Below, in pieces: positions 13,465-24,188 of a DNA stretch of 64,000 bases. Every line of letters starts with the position of its first letter. Position 1 is the stretch's first letter. The position numbers and the translations under genes are program-made. The notes under the pieces were generated by a model. That model was not told the DNA's origin. It made no database searches and saw only the letters and a program-made list of their open reading frames with translations. Source of the stretch: Dolomedes plantarius (lineage: Eukaryota > Arthropoda > Arachnida > Araneae > Dolomedidae); the NCBI GenBank assembly GCA_907164885.2, contig OU015500.1, forward strand, positions 51,491,033-51,555,032, read 5' to 3'.

Positions 13465-13645
13465 CCCTTATTTGAATAGTGGTCCAACTCCACTTTATAA
13501 ATATGCAGTTAGCCTCACTTTCTCATGTTTACGCAAGTCATTTCTATCTTATTTTCAAACTATCTATCTTATTTTCTTATCTTTATTATTTCTATCTTAT
13601 TTTCACCTCCAGCTTATTTGTGCTGCCAACATAGAGCATTAAAAA
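13465..13645 (+). repeat. fragment of dispersed DNA-element family B
   Basis: CCTTATTTGAATAGTGGTCC and the following bases match the left part of 45438-45575 through ATTTCTATCTTATTTT and the GCTGCCAAC block, with a local duplication of the TCTATCTTATTTT segment here. The copy stops at a short TA run at 13646. Confidence 0.7.
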
Positions 13646-14131
13646 TATATATATACTAGTGGTCAGCCCATCAAAAATAACGTGTTAATTTTAATTTTTA
13701 TCAATTTACATCTGCAAAGTCGATATTATTTGTATACTTAAGAGCTTCTCTAATTTCGTTTCTTTAAATTATTATATAAATTTTACTTATTTAAAATTTA
13801 AAATAATAATCGGAGGGTGATAAAATTTATATCACGTGAAAGATCATAAAAATTCCTTTAAAACGAAATCTTTTTCTAATCTTTACCTCTATTTTCTGAT
13901 TTTTGGTGAATTTTTAAAAATTAATTTTTAGAATTTCTTAAATGCTGATCACTTGGTTTCTTTCTTTTTGATACTTTAAATTAATTTACCGTCACATACA
14001 TAACAAAGATATAAATTGACAAAATAAATATTTTTTCCTTTCTAATGCGGCAGACAATTGGACATTATCCAATTCTTCTACATTATTTTGTCTATAAAAA
14101 TATCCGTTACGATTTTTTTAATATATATATA

Positions 14132-15882
14132 TTTTTTTTGCACATGGACATGGACAAGTTTTCGTGAGGTTCCAAATAGGGCGAAGCCCTTTACCCTCGG
14201 TATGGATATGGGAAGCACTGAAGCTTTTCACGCATGGTCCAAGAAGAAATCAAACAAGTTAAAAAAAGGTTACAAAATAAATTAAAGAAGTTACAAAAAT
14301 AAAAACAAAAATGTTAGAATTTAGTAAGTTAAAGTTAACACAAAATTAAATCAGCAAGTCTTGTAAAAAAATGTTCCAATAAGATAAAATAAAAAAAGCA
14401 AAATATAAAGAATAAACTGACAAAAGTCGAAGACGAGCTACATAGGACCGCGAGGAGCAAAGATATTAAATATTGGGATCAAACCCAGGATGGGAAAGAA
14501 CTATCAAGCAACCTGTGCTTGAAAACAGGTCGAAAAAGGAAGGAAGATGATGAATTTGTATTACAGAGGTTAAAAAAGATCAAGCTTAACTACAGGTCGA
14601 GAGCAAAATGTGTCCCGCAACCTGATTGGTTGACGAAACAGGATCCAGGAGCTAAGAAGAATATATTATCAGGGAGGACGGCTCACAATTTGACCATGAG
14701 GATTTGCAGAGGCATATTACACCAACGAGACGACACACTACTTTTTTAAAAAAAGCGTAAGAGAATGTGACTGCAGATAATTAGGAAAAATGGGGGGGGG
14801 GGGGAATTAAGCGATCTAGAAAGAATTTAAGGAAAACGGAATGACAAAAAGAAAGAAAAAAATTAATTTTAAATTAGGGGAAAGAAGAGTTGGGAGTAAT
14901 CCCAGTGTCAAGCACTAGAGTCGCTCTAGGTCTACGATTAAATTCTCTATTGTCATAATCAGGGAGATTGGCAATTTCTTCATTAGGGGTGCAGTAAAGA
15001 CTATTATAAAATTTAGTGAGACGATTAATTATAGTCAGGCGAATGGGTTCAATACTTAGATCTTTGTGAAAGGAGTAGTTAGTTTTATATCTATTGGCTT
15101 TAGTGATTATACGTAAGGTTTTATTTTGTGTGCATTGCAATTTCTGGACATGACTGTTAGCCGCTGACCCCCATACAGATACTGCATAAAGAAGTATATG
15201 TCGCAGTACTGTTTTGTAAAGCAGAAGTTTATTTTCTATATTCATCTCCTTCTGGAACTTGAGGTGGGCGATATCTTTTCTAGCTTTAAAAAATTTGCAG
15301 ATATTATTATTAATATTTTTCTTCCAAGTAAGCTTACTATGCATGAAGATACCCAAATATTTCACTTCCCTTTCGAAGTGGATGAGCTGACCATAAACGT
15401 TAACTGGGGGTGTGGGAATCCTATTGTATGAAAAGAAGATAGCTTTTGTTTTACTGGGATTTAATTTAATACGCCATTTATCAAACCAGCGTTCAAGAAT
15501 GTTAATGTGACGTTGGAGGTAAGTATGCATATATCTGACATTATGGTTTTTAGCGAGAATGGCTGTGTCATCAGCATAGAGGGCAAGTGAAGTGTTCGGG
15601 GTGGTGGGGATATCATTTAAAAATAAGTTAAATAAGACCGGTCCGAGTTTCGAACCTTGAGGAACTCCCGCATTAACAGGGCGTAGGTCTGAAGTGGTAC
15701 TAGAATAGCTTACAGCAAAAGTTCTGTCCGAAAGATAGGATAGTATAAGTTTAATTAGGGCAGCTGGCATTTTAAATTTAATGAGTTTATAGATAAGGCC
15801 ACTGTGCCAGACAGTATCAAAAGCTTTAAGAATATCAAAGAAGACAGCACCAGTCTGCATCATGTTCTGTAGTCCACCATGG
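14132..15882 (-). mobile_element. Jockey-clade LINE, 5'-truncated
   Basis: On the minus strand the element starts in the reverse transcriptase (about 15882), runs through the C-terminus and a roughly 740-bp 3' untranslated region, and ends in a short A run (plus-strand T run at 14132-14139). This is the usual product of incomplete target-primed reverse transcription. The 3' boundary is inferred from the A run only. Confidence 0.65.
14874..15863 (-). pseudogene. Jockey-type reverse transcriptase, C-terminal two thirds, open
   Basis: The enzyme copies LINE RNA into DNA at a nicked target. The 329-codon frame is uninterrupted. It reads VFFDILKAFDTVWHSGL (palm strand with the first catalytic Asp), NAGVPQGSKLGPVLFNLF (QG box), LALYADDTAIL (the YADD catalytic pair, about 15575-15600), RWRIKLNPSKTKA and KYLGIF, then the helical thumb with a YAVSVWG block, in the order of Jockey-clade elements. 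The stop at 14874 looks like the natural C-terminus (no RNase H). The endonuclease and N-terminal RT portions are missing, so it cannot mobilise itself. The start at 15863 is an internal Met just after the truncation, not a true initiator. Confidence 0.88.
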
Positions 15883-16033
15883 ATGTTTTTTTTTCTTTAA
15901 TTGCATACATTGACATTGTATTTAATTTGAATGTACTCCGTAGCCAAGTACGGGTTTTTACAAATCACTACGCATGCGTCGAGGTTGCAACTTTCCAAAA
16001 ATACTAAATTTGACATTATTGTAATATCTGGTT

Positions 16034-16152
<119 letters not shown>

Positions 16153-16155
16153 TTT

Positions 16156-16880
16156 TTATGGTTAAAATATAAATAAAGATATTAAAAAAATAATATAATG
16201 AAAAACTGTTTTACTGTGAAAAACATTCTCTAATTCAATTTTTCTTAAATTAACGACGATGAATGAATAACGGTAAATGAATGACTCTCTCGTGTTTACA
16301 TTTTCAAGTTCTGAGTATATAAAATGAATAATTCTTATTTATATAAATGAAACTCTATGATAACTCGAAAGGTGGCGGAAAAGATATATTTTTCTAATGA
16401 ATATAAATATCACATCGAAAATGCGTTACAATGAAAGGATATTTTATGCTGAGACCAGTTTTAAACGTTGGCAAGCTGTTTTGAAATTGTCATAACCGTT
16501 TATTACAGACGTCTAAAAATCGAAGTAAAGTTTGTTTGTGTATATATTACGTTGTTTCTAATAAATTATTTGGGTTTAGATAGTAAATAATCTTTTTTAA
16601 ATTTACTTTTAACTTGTTAAGCCTAACTCACAAAACAAAATGGATGCCATAGGCTGATATTGTCACGTGAAAACTGCCAAGAAGGTTAAATACACAGACG
16701 TGGACTATAGAAATTTTATTGGAAGTAATGAAGTGCTATCGGAGTGATAGTACATAGCAAGACTGCCTCTCAACTGGAGTGCAGCAACTTATATATCCTA
16801 ACAGAACATTCAAATTAATTCAATTTACATATACTGGAATATTCTGGAAATTTCCAGAAAGGAGATTTAAATTAAATAAA
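16156..16880. other. no gene seen
   Basis: AT-rich DNA. From about 16660 the composition becomes more mixed and may belong to the SINE that follows. Confidence 0.5.
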
Positions 16881-16884
16881 CAAA

Positions 16885-16970
16885 ACGCAGCCCGCGACCG
16901 GTGGGATTCGAACTAAGGACCGAGCGCAACATCGCTACCTCACAGCCAGCGATTCACTCGCCAGAAATGG
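16885..16970 (-). repeat. tRNA-derived SINE or tRNA pseudogene
   Basis: On the minus strand, GGCTGTGAGGTAGCG resembles a Pol III A box and AGTTCGAATCCCACC, about 30 bases later, is a clear B box. Arm pairing is not good enough for a functional tRNA, so a tRNA-derived SINE head is the better reading. Confidence 0.55.
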
Positions 16971-17047
16971 AAAAATGCGATAATATATTTCTGAAGCGGT
17001 TGCTCCGGAAGCTTTCCAGATAGAGGGACAGAACTGGGCTATTATTA

Positions 17048-17049
<2 letters not shown>

Positions 17050-17124
<75 letters not shown>
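17050..17124. repeat. (TA)n array at left end of pogo element
   Basis: Pure TA repeat ending exactly at the terminal CTGTAGAACC of the transposon. Confidence 0.95.
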
Positions 17125-17130
<6 letters not shown>

Positions 17131-19387
17131 AACCCCGATTTTACGTTGTCCGCGTCGTACGTTATCCCGCTTCCTACGTCATTTTCTGCTGGTCCGTGAA
17201 AATTGCCTATACCGATAATGTTAAAATATCCCGGATTTTACGTTATCCCTTTCCAGAAAATCCCGCTTAGTACGTTTTTTTCTTAAGACAAGATCAAAAT
17301 CATTTTTCCTCTACAAGGCTCACACAAACTTTTTCGAGATATTTCTTTCAAGAAAACTTGTTTTTTATCAGTTTGAAGCGTTCTGGCATTCTTTCTGTTC
17401 CGTCTTATTGTCTTTTTTTGTGTGTGGTAGGCATAAGGGGTTTCTTCCCAGTGTCAAAATCAGAAGGGTGAGGGAAGGAGAAAAGCACGGTACTCCCGCA
17501 AGTGGGTTAGAATAACGGCAATGCCTTTCGATTCTTCGATCACTCTCTGTCAACAAAAGAGAAAGAGGTGATGGATCTCGTTTGGTTTGATTGTCCAATG
17601 TTCACACTTCACATGGAAAGGGGGGGATTCTATGACCAGACCATGCAAAAGGTGCCATGCTAAAGTTAGAACTAGTCTTTAGCATGTTGCTACCTTTAGC
17701 ATGTGCCAGACCATGCTAAAAGTAAAACTGGTTGCAGCTGGTCTATAAAAGTTCGTTTGAGAATAGTAACCATTTTTCTCACTGTCAAGCGTTCTTAACC
17801 TGAAGGAAGGATGTCTAAACGAAAATGTTTCTCTCTACCCGAAAAGGCCGAAATCGTCGAAAAAGCTAAAGAATTTCATGGCACTAAAATTGATTTTGCT
17901 AAATCTTTGGGTATTGCATATTCAACTTTGCAAATGATTTTAAAGCAAGAAGCTTTAGTAGAGTTAAGTGCTGAAAAAACGATAAACGCTTAAGACATCT
18001 CCGTATGATGATGTGGAAAAAATTTTAATGGAATGGTTCAAGGAAGCCCGGGAATCGAAAATTCCAATAAACGGATCCATCGTTAAAGATAAGGCACTTG
18101 AAATTGTTGAAAGGTTTAAACTCCAGGACTTCTCTGCATCGAATGGCTGGATCGACAGATTTAAAAAAAGGAACAATTTATGTTCCTTTATTGCAAATGT
18201 GCAGCAGTGGAAAGAGAACACTTTGCCAAATTTATTAAAGGAGTACAATCCAAGAGACGTATTCAACGCCGACGAGACGGGACTATTTTTCAACTTGTTA
18301 CCCTTCAAAACATTGACGGTCAAAGGCGAAAATTGCCACGGGGGAAAGCTTTCAAAAATACTCTTAACTGTTTTACTATGTACTAATGCCGACGGAAGTG
18401 AGAAATTAACGCCTCTTGTGATAGGTAGAGCAAAGAAACCACGGTGTTTCAAAAATGTGAATAGTTTAACCACGGATTACGCTTTGAATAAAAAGGCGTG
18501 GATGACTCAATCGCTATCAAAAGATTTTCTTCGAAAACTGGATAAAAAAATGCGACTGCAGAAGCGAAAAATCATTATTTTTATTGATAACTGCGCCTCT
18601 CATTTGGATCTTAAATTGAAAAATGTGCGAGTAGAATTTTTTCCAGCAAACTGCACCAGCCAACTTCAACCTTTGGATCTAGGAATTATCCGATCATTTA
18701 AATCACATTGCAAGAAACAACTGGTTAGGAAATCACTTCTTTTTATTTGTTTCGGTGACCTGCATGATGATTCTACAGCAAAGATAAATGTTCTAGAAGC
18801 TCTGAATTAGATTTCTGCAGCGTGGGACAGTGTTGACAAAAAATGCGTTACGAATATGTTTAATAAAGCAGGTTTCTCGGAATCGAACGATGAAATTGGC
18901 CCTTCACCTTCAGATTACAATGAAACGGAAGAAGATTTCTTGGCTGAAGGTGAAAATCTTCCGGAAGTCGACGACGCGTATATCGACTGCGACGCACATC
19001 TCAACACTTCACAAATTCCTCCGATATCTAATTTAATGTCCGCTTCCGATGATAGTGGTGATGAAGATGAAGAAGAAATAACGGAGGTTGTAGTACCCAC
19101 AGCTCATCAAGCAATTCAAAGCATAAAAAATCTGAAACAATTTTTAGTTTCGAATGTAAACCAAGAAGCAAATTTGCAAAAAATTGTTAGTATTGAACGT
19201 GCTGTAGTTGAAATTCTATCGAAAAGCAAAAAACAAGTAAAGATTACACATTTTTTCCGATAGATCATCCAGTAAGTGTCAATTTTTGAACAATATGCGT
19301 ATTTTTTTTAAACCCCGATTTTACGTTTTCCCGTTTCGTACGTTTTTTACCGCTGGTCCCATGAAAAACGTAAAATCGGGGTTCCAC

Positions 19388-19389
<2 letters not shown>
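17125..19389 (+). mobile_element. pogo/Tigger DNA transposon
   Basis: The ends read CTGTAGAACCCCGATTTTAC and, as reverse complement of the right end, CAGTGGAACCCCGATTTTAC. The left flank is TA and the right is CA (probably mutated TA); both sides continue into (TA)n arrays. The GATTTTACGTT core recurs below the left end near 17230 and in direct orientation at 19312-19330 just inside the right end, probably extra transposase-binding sites. A transposase with CENP-B-like DNA-binding domains lies inside. At about 2.27 kb it has the usual length of a full Tigger. Confidence 0.92.
17811..19263 (+). pseudogene. pogo/Tigger transposase, one frameshift and one stop
   Basis: The ATG at 17811 begins MSKRKCFSLPEKAEIV, a psq-type helix-turn-helix. 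After a frameshift in the A-rich stretch about 17980 the protein continues with a CENP-B-type second DNA-binding domain (LQDFSASNGWIDRFKKR) and a DDE domain: NADETGLF, IFIDNCASH and TSQLQPLDLGIIRSF, with 29 residues between second and third Asp (DD29D), as in Tigger/pogo. A TAG at 18808-18810 interrupts the frame, which then continues to 19263 through an acidic tail. The last residues, QVKITHFFR, fit the QxxIxxFF PCNA-binding (PIP) box known from pogo transposase. Only two lesions separate it from an open frame. Confidence 0.9.

Positions 19390-19390
<1 letters not shown>

Positions 19391-19426
<36 letters not shown>
19391..19426. repeat. (TA)n array between pogo element and LTR element
   Basis: Pure TA run that joins the right end of the pogo element to the left direct repeat of the next element. 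Confidence 0.95.
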
Positions 19427-19428
<2 letters not shown>

Positions 19429-19823
19429 CATTAAAAACCCCATACCATTTTAAAATCTAACATTATTCTAAATTCCCTTGGGCGTACGAGCTAAATTTCG
19501 TTTTTGATTCTAAGTTCTAATAACCTCTAGAGAAAAAATTAAATGGCTGCCTGTTTAAACGAAAACTAAACTGGCGTAGCGTGGGCAGAAAATTAAACGC
19601 TTTAGCGTATTTGTCACGCCTTTTCCTAACTTTTAACCAATTAAACCTTACTACGATCACATGACGAGATAAGTTTATATAAGGTTTGGGATCACGTACA
19701 TGTACGCTTTTTTGATTTGTAAGTTGCCCCGAGAAGTTGTATTGTGTATCTTAAAAATAAAGATGTAATTAAATTAACGTTGCGGTGTTTTATGTGTCCG
19801 AGGGTGAGATGAAAAGCGGGAAA
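19427..19823 (+). repeat. left 397-bp direct repeat (5' LTR candidate)
   Basis: Begins AACATTAAAAACCCCATACC and ends GATGAAAAGCGGGAAA. The match with the right copy may extend leftwards by three bases (TAT) into the (TA)n array. Confidence 0.75.
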
Positions 19824-22800
19824 TTCTGCGAAAACATATGCTGTGTGCAGTGGAATAATCTGTTGGATACAACGTGCGAAGTTTTGAATTTAATTGACTG
19901 GAAATTCACTTTTATGAGAGACTGTCATCTAGTGTCATCTCCAATTGGGATACTGAGTTCTAGGACTATTTCGAAATAAAAACTGTCACCTTGGGACTAA
20001 CTAAGCCAAGGACTTCACCAAAATAAGTTCAGAATAGAGCTGCAGATGTTAAATATATGAAAAATGTGTATAATTAATTTGGAAATAATAATGGTGAAAA
20101 TTAATAAGGATAATGGTAATGAGTGTGAATAACCGCTTCAATTGGTAAGATAAAATTTACGAATTATTGTTAAGGGTGAAAAATTTTAATATTAATAGAT
20201 ACTGATAAAAATTTATTATAAATGTGTTTCGGTGAAAGTATTTTCAAATTATTGATTTAATTAAGTACCTATGATAAAAAATAAATCGATAAAGAGTAAA
20301 ACGAAAGTAGGAATCATTGGTTTAAAACGTGTATTTTGTTTTTGATTTTAAAATGTTTCATTTTGATTTGCATTTTGATGGAATTTTAAGAGTATATTTT
20401 TTCATATTATAAGATATTTGAATTTAAAGAAATTTTTGAGACTTACATGGGATAAATTTATTATAAGTGTGTGTTTTTAGTGTAATTTTATAATATTTCC
20501 ATGTTCTTTTTCTGATAATGAATATTTTAGTGTTTTAAGATAATTAATGATCCTTGGTTACGTTAAACTGAAATATTTAATGAGTAAAGTAATGTTATGA
20601 GTATCTAATTTTGCACGCAGTTCTGTATCATCGCGGAGAAAAAGAAAAAAAAACAACGTAAACCATTTCCGTCTTCGAGCGCGTTGTATTACATTTCGAA
20701 GGTCGCCTCCGTAATAAATTTAAATGCTCAGCATTAGTTTTGTAAACACAATCACGAAAAGAGCCAAACTTGTTTTGATTCATTTAACTTAGGATTTTTG
20801 CGGTTCTAAATTTAAACATATGATGCCTGTGGTTTTGGTTTTGGAAAATATCTGCAGGGATAACATAGTAATTTTCAGACATCAAGAAAATTTTATAATT
20901 TAAGTACTTTGACATATTACATTTGATGTTGAAACCTCGTAAATTGTTCTACGAATTAAAGTAAAGGAGATTCCTGGAGGTTCAGTCGACAGTTAAAACA
21001 AATATAACATGACTTAGGGTGCCAAAAAACCACAATTGGAGAATTGAAAAAACCATTGTATGTTATATTTGGTTCATCCGCCCCAGAAAATTCTCGAAAT
21101 AAAAATAATGAAGAAAAATAAATAAATAGAAATGAGAATATTATAATGAGAAATATGTTGTGAGATATTGAATACAAATGATGAATATTTAGGAACTACA
21201 GCGAGGATTCATACCAAAATGTGATATAAGAAAAGAAAAATTGTTTTTGGTTTATCGATTTCATGATTAACTTAATAAAACTGAGATGGCTATTGGTAAA
21301 AGAATTTTGATTATTTGTGTCAACTGATAGAATAATAGTTTGAAATTTGAACATTAACATTAAATTATGGCAATTGATAGAGAATATTAAGGTATTATTA
21401 TTATTATTATTATTATTGGTATTGGGAGTATTTTATTATTGTGTGTTTAATACTTTCATGTGTTGTGTATAAAATTGATGGACCAAACTTTCACACTAAA
21501 CGAGATTCTGAAATTGTCCATGCTTGCAGATTGAGATATTATAATGCACCAGAGAACTTAAAACTACACCACGAATAATGACAAACATTAGATCCATTTT
21601 TCTTTCTTTTCTATGTGATGCTTAACATCATTATATATTTTTTAATTGATATAATTAATTATGTGTTGTCCTACTAAAGATATATAATAAAAAAAAAAAA
21701 AAAAAAAAAAAAACTGTCTAACTTAAACTTTCTTCTTAAGAATACTATTATATGTGAAATTTTTTTTGGATCTCAATTTAAACACCGACTATGACAACTC
21801 TACTTCTTTAACCATTCAGTAAATTTTCTATTTCTTGAAAAACACTTTCCTATCACCCACCTCTAGAAGCGCGTTGGATGTCGTCCCAACTGTTTAAGAT
21901 CTTATTAATTTTTTTTGCTATTTGTTTTTAATTCATCAACTCAATCACTTAAAGTGCTGAAGATCATATGCTTGAGTAATGACTAAAACAGGGCTGGGAT
22001 GGCCACTCCTTTTGTCCTCCCATTTCTATATATTATACTCCCACAGGTATGACAACTGCACCTTTTCCTTTTTCTCCATCTTTGTACTATACAAGATGCT
22101 GTTTTTCAACGCAGTCATATTCTGTCGGAGATTCACGGTTAGTCCACTGTACGGCTAAAAAGACTCTTCCTCCTTATTAGTCAGAGAACAATATGGAGAA
22201 AGAAAACCCACTTGTTACACAAACATAAACACAACCCTCACTGCTTAGAGGTAGAATTAAAAAATTTGAAACTAAGAGTTTGGGTAACACACATACAACA
22301 AGGTATCTTCAAAACAAAGAAATGGATCCACGTAGAATTAAAATAAGTGTACACAAATGAATAATAAATAAATAATTTGAAAATAAAGTGAAAAGTATTG
22401 AGAATAAATAAATAAAGTTAGAATAAATATGAATAAGTATAATTAAAGAATGTTGAATAGAATTTTGGAATGAATAAATATTGTCGAAATAAAATGAATA
22501 TAAGAAATGATGAAATGAGAATAATAAGAAATATAAAAGATATTAAAAAGACATTTTTGTTGATAATAAGTAATATTGAAATAAAGGAGATAAGAGATAT
22601 TAAGAAAAAATAATGAGATAAATAAAGATACGAAAACTAAATAATGAGTGATATGTTTTGTAATTTTTATATACAATTGATATATTTGAAGTGTGGTGTT
22701 ATTAAAACTTGTGATTTTTATTGAAAGTGTGATTTTTATTATAAACTGTGATTTTTATTATGTAACTAAAGAACTAATTTTCTTTATATGTAAACAAGTC

Positions 22801-23607
22801 GAGATAATGTGATATTTATGCTTTCTACGTTTGTGAAGCAGAAATGACACAGCACTAAAAAGACTGTGATTTTGTTTAATTGGTGTTTTTTCCTCAACAT
22901 ACTAATGACTGTGAAAGGACTAAAAATGTTGCACAGATAAATCATTACAAGATAAGTAAATAAAATTTTTTTTTGGACTCACTCCATAGTAGTGAACGTT
23001 GAGGAAGAATTTTTGAATTTTTCATCCTGTTATCAAAGTCAACTTCATTTACTTAATTTTTGTTTGTTTTTGATATTTTTATTACTATGTTTTGTTATTC
23101 TGTATTATTCAAATCGAGATGGTGGTAGATATTGTATTAAATGTATGTTTCCAGTGAAACTTTTTGGTAGTTTACAAATTTTGGTTATGTTAATTGATTT
23201 TTTTTTTCTGAGATTGTGTTGTGTGGGGACTGCAGCCCTGCTCAACATTGTTTTCAGTTGATGATAGGTGCATTTTAAAAATTTAATTTTTTTTTCACAG
23301 CAACAATATAAGAAATTTATATAATTTACAATTTTCTATAGTTGATCATTAATCACTATAATTTTTTTTTGCTTTTATTGTGTTCATAAATTAGTAAATC
23401 ATTAGTGTATTTTTGTGTATTCAATATTGAAATGTGCAATGTCTTGCCATGTGATCATCATACTAAATTAACTTAAAACATATGTTCCTTTTCAAACTTT
23501 TCCAATTTTGTGGTCGACGCCCATTTTCCTCACATGGCCGGGTGAGTCTGTCCTCCAATTCAGGCATTGTTGGTCAGCCTCTTCTCGGACGGGGGGGGAT
23601 ATTCTAT
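19824..23607. other. non-coding interior of the putative LTR element
   Basis: No coding signal on either strand. It holds a (TTA)n run (about 21391-21417), an A run of roughly 28 bases (about 21686-21713) and purine-rich stretches near 22320-22660 full of GAATAA-type words. The last 150 bp before the right repeat are less AT-rich and end in the G8 tract. Confidence 0.6.
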
Positions 23608-24004
23608 AACATTAAAAACCCCATACCATTTTAAAATCTAACATTATTCTAAATTCCCTTGGGCGTACGAGCTAAATTTCGTTTTTGATTCTAAGTTCTA
23701 ATAACCTCTAGAGAAAAAATTAAATGGCTGCCTGTTTAAACGAAAACTAAACTGGCGTAGCGTGGGCAGAAAATTAAACGCTTTAGCGCATTTATCACGC
23801 CTTTTCCTAACTTTTAACCAATTAAACCTTACTACGATCACATGACGAGATAAGTTTATATAAGGTTTGGGATCACGTACATGTACGCTTTTTTGATTTG
23901 TAAGTTGCCCCGAGAAGTTGTATTGTGTATCTTAAATATAAAGATGTATTTAAATTAACATTGCGGTGTTTTATGTGTCCGAGGGTGAGATGAAAAGCGG
24001 GAAA
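23608..24004 (+). repeat. right 397-bp direct repeat (3' LTR candidate)
   Basis: Near-identical to 19427-19823; differences include GCGCATTTATC for GCGTATTTGTC, two T/A changes near 23936 and 23949, and ACATTGC for ACGTTGC. Confidence 0.75.
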
Positions 24005-24109
24005 GAAAATTAAACATATGTGATGCACGGCCGGGCGACAAGTCATCCATCTTTACCTCAAAAAGAAATACCACTCAGGCCTTCCTTCGTCGGCCCGCGC
24101 TCGTGACAT

Positions 24110-24112
<3 letters not shown>
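24005..24112. other. short GC-richer spacer
   Basis: Unrecognised 108 bp between the right direct repeat and the next (TA)n array; it contains CACGGCCGGGCGACAAG and CGTCGGCCCGCGCTCGTG. It could be a leftover of another element or the true outer part of the LTR element. Confidence 0.4.

Positions 24113-24185
<73 letters not shown>
24113..24185. repeat. (TA)n array left of Tc1 family C
   Basis: TA dinucleotides up to the terminal C of the Tc1 element at 24186. Confidence 0.95.

Positions 24186-24188
<3 letters not shown>

Larger units (their letters stand above)
19427..24004 (+). mobile_element. putative young non-coding LTR retroelement
   Basis: Two direct repeats of exactly 397 bp (19427-19823 and 23608-24004) are colinear without indels and differ at about five positions by my reading. 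Each contains a TTTATATAAGG TATA-like box and an AATAAAGATG/ATAAAGATG block, as expected for an LTR. A G8 run (23591-23598) just before the right repeat fits a polypurine tract. The 3.8-kb interior is AT-rich and has no frame longer than about 90 codons, and no gag or pol motif is seen. No matching target duplication is visible: the left flank is (TA)n, the right is GAAAATT. No primer binding site is convincing. A non-autonomous (LARD-like) element is the best explanation; a segmental duplication remains possible. Confidence 0.6.

Noticed and set aside
13646..14130. A gene between family B fragment and Jockey element
   Set aside because: AT-rich, with frames open only by composition; nothing recognisable.
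14519..14749. 76-codon basic plus-strand frame (TGRKRKEDDEFVLQRLKKIK)
   Set aside because: It lies antisense within the inferred 3' untranslated region of the Jockey element and has no recognisable domain.
16885..16970. Functional tRNA gene
   Set aside because: A and B boxes are present but acceptor and other stems do not pair well, so a SINE or pseudogene is more likely.
22992..23261. 89-codon hydrophobic plus-strand frame resembling a membrane protein
   Set aside because: AT-rich random frames are Phe/Leu/Ile-rich by composition; no start context, homologue or partner was recognised.
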